Assembly (NCBI GenBank): GCA_050698735.1
Contig: JBOHCG010000475.1
Coordinates: forward strand, 1 to 6,261
DNA from: Palsa-504 sp050698735
GTDB taxonomy: Bacteria > Actinomycetota > Actinomycetes > Streptosporangiales > Streptosporangiaceae
Length of the DNA stretch: 6,261 nucleotides
Reading direction: 5' to 3'
A model generated the notes under the pieces. It saw only the letters and a program-made list of their open reading frames with translations. It did not search any database and was not told the origin of the DNA. Both the position numbers and the translations under genes were made by a program. Positions 5,673-6,261 of the stretch are shown here, piece after piece. Every line of letters begins with the position of its first letter. Within the stretch, counting starts at the first letter, position 1.

Positions 5673-5742
5673 GAGTCTGGTCGCCGGCAGAGACCCCGGT
5701 TCGCGGTGAGGGGCGGTAGGCGGCTGGTCAGGGAGGAAGGAC

Positions 5743-6261
5743 GTGCCGACACGAATCGTCGTCATCGGGGGGAGCGCCGGCGGCATGGGCGCGGCAGGCG
5801 CAGCCAAGCAGCAGGATCCGCACGCCCAAGTCATGGTGTTCACCGACCTGGCCGACGTCGCTTACAGTCCGTGCGGCATTCCCTACGTTCATGGCCGGGA
5901 GATCCCGGACTTCGACCGCCTCGTGCTGCAGAGCAGCGAGTTCTATGCCGAGCAGGGGCTGGACATCCGTTACGAGACCCACGTCGAATCGGTCGACTTG
6001 GCGAGCCGGGAGGTGACCGTGCGCGACTCGGGCACCGCCGTCGAGGCGCTCACCGGGCCAGGGAAGGTCGAGTCGGTCCGGACCTCGGCCGCGGAGCTGC
6101 CCGCGGACATCGTGGTGATGGGCACCAAGAAGCTGCCGAACACCCGGCTGGCCCGGGAGGCGGGCATCAAGACCGGCAGCACCGGCGGGATTATCGTCGA
6201 TCCCGGCATGGCTACCTCGGCCGAGGGGGTCTACGCTGCCGGCGACTGCATTGAGGTCCCG
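5743..6261 (+). CDS. CoA-disulfide reductase/NADH oxidase-family flavoprotein, internally shortened; runs off the window
   Basis: The frame is open from the GTG at 5743 to the window edge (173 codons, no stop). Ribosome site GGGAGGAAGG at 5731-5740 supports the start. The N-terminus has the FAD motif VVIGGSAGGMGAA (G9-G14 region) and the redox cysteine C44 in AYSPCGIPY, the single-Cys signature of CoA-disulfide reductases and NADH oxidases. Residues about 109-173 match the region just before and including the second FAD motif: ELPADIVVMG, PNTRLAREAGI, and VYAAGDC with D168. In full-length relatives some 130 residues lie between these parts, including the ATG motif and the NAD(P)H Rossmann GxGxxG. 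Here residue R94 (end of REVTVR) runs almost directly into VEALTGPGKVESV. FAD binding may survive, but NAD(P)H binding through the usual domain should not. It could be a degenerate gene, a derived electron carrier, or an assembly collapse. The dimerisation domain is beyond the window. Confidence 0.7.
   Translation, partial: MPTRIVVIGGSAGGMGAAGAAKQQDPHAQVMVFTDLADVAYSPCGIPYVHGREIPDFDRLVLQSSEFYAEQGLDIRYETHVESVDLASREVTVRDSGTAVEALTGPGKVESVRTSAAELPADIVVMGTKKLPNTRLAREAGIKTGSTGGIIVDPGMATSAEGVYAAGDCIEVP

Larger units (their letters stand above)
5439..5742. promoter_or_regulatory. Divergent intergenic region between stress protein and reductase
   Basis: These 304 bases carry no gene that I can support, apart from a possible N-terminal extension of the stress protein (5439-5501). 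They hold two facing promoter-like elements, listed separately, and between them an inverted repeat, CTGGGC (5573-5578) / GCCCAG (5593-5598) with a 14-base centre. GGGAGGAAGG at 5731-5740 is the ribosome site of the rightward gene. Confidence 0.6.

Noticed and set aside
5439..5742. DosR/DevR-type hypoxia box in front of the stress protein
   Set aside because: Looked for because stress proteins of this kind are often in that regulon, but no sequence close to the GGGACT...AGTCCC consensus is present.
5706..6254. 182-codon plus frame starting at 5706
   Set aside because: It is an Arg-rich shadow of the CoA-disulfide-reductase-like gene, which occupies another frame and has clear motifs and a ribosome site.

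Overview
The window is GC-rich DNA, about two thirds G+C by eye. It has strong G/C preference at third codon positions, ATGA start/stop overlaps and several GTG starts, and protein families typical of high-GC Gram-positive bacteria. The best guess is an actinomycete (Actinomycetota) chromosome; genus cannot be read from the window. No tRNA, rRNA, transposase or cas gene is visible.

Layout on the plus strand. (1) Bases 1-1357 are the end of a molybdenum hydroxylase operon of the aerobic CO-dehydrogenase / xanthine-dehydrogenase family: the C-terminus of the large molybdopterin subunit, then the complete FAD subunit, joined by a 4-base ATGA overlap. (2) After a 227-base gap comes a complete flavin disulfide reductase (1585-2934) of the GGTCxLRGCDPKK type, with tyrosine and serine where the catalytic His/Glu pair normally sits. 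(3) A clear -35/-10 promoter overlapped by a 32-base AT-rich palindrome drives a hemerythrin-like/DUF2249 protein (3115-3852), probably involved in O2, NO or redox handling. (4) Bases 3986-4728 hold an acetyl-CoA synthetase remnant, reduced in frame to 148 residues, translationally coupled to a UPF0045/MTH1187 thiamine-binding-type protein. (5) On the minus strand lie a coding-like fragment of unknown identity (4733-4915) and a universal stress protein (4944-5438), both running into a perfect 35-base direct repeat. (6) Divergent from the stress protein, a CoA-disulfide-reductase/NADH-oxidase-family gene starts at 5743 and leaves the window at 6261. As far as it can be read, it lacks the NAD-binding middle of the family.

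The gene set (CO-type hydroxylase, disulfide reductases, hemerythrin-DUF2249, universal stress protein, acetate activation) suggests a region for redox, low-oxygen or nitrosative stress and energy metabolism. That theme is inference from families.

The most notable observations are: a mirrored pair of promoters between the stress protein and the reductase, with the same 12-base element, the same 11-base spacing and TANNNT -10 boxes; the near-perfect operator over the hemerythrin-DUF2249 promoter; two neighbouring enzymes that have lost their catalytic cores by in-frame deletion; and the 35-base repeat that supplies the C-terminus and stop codon of the stress protein.
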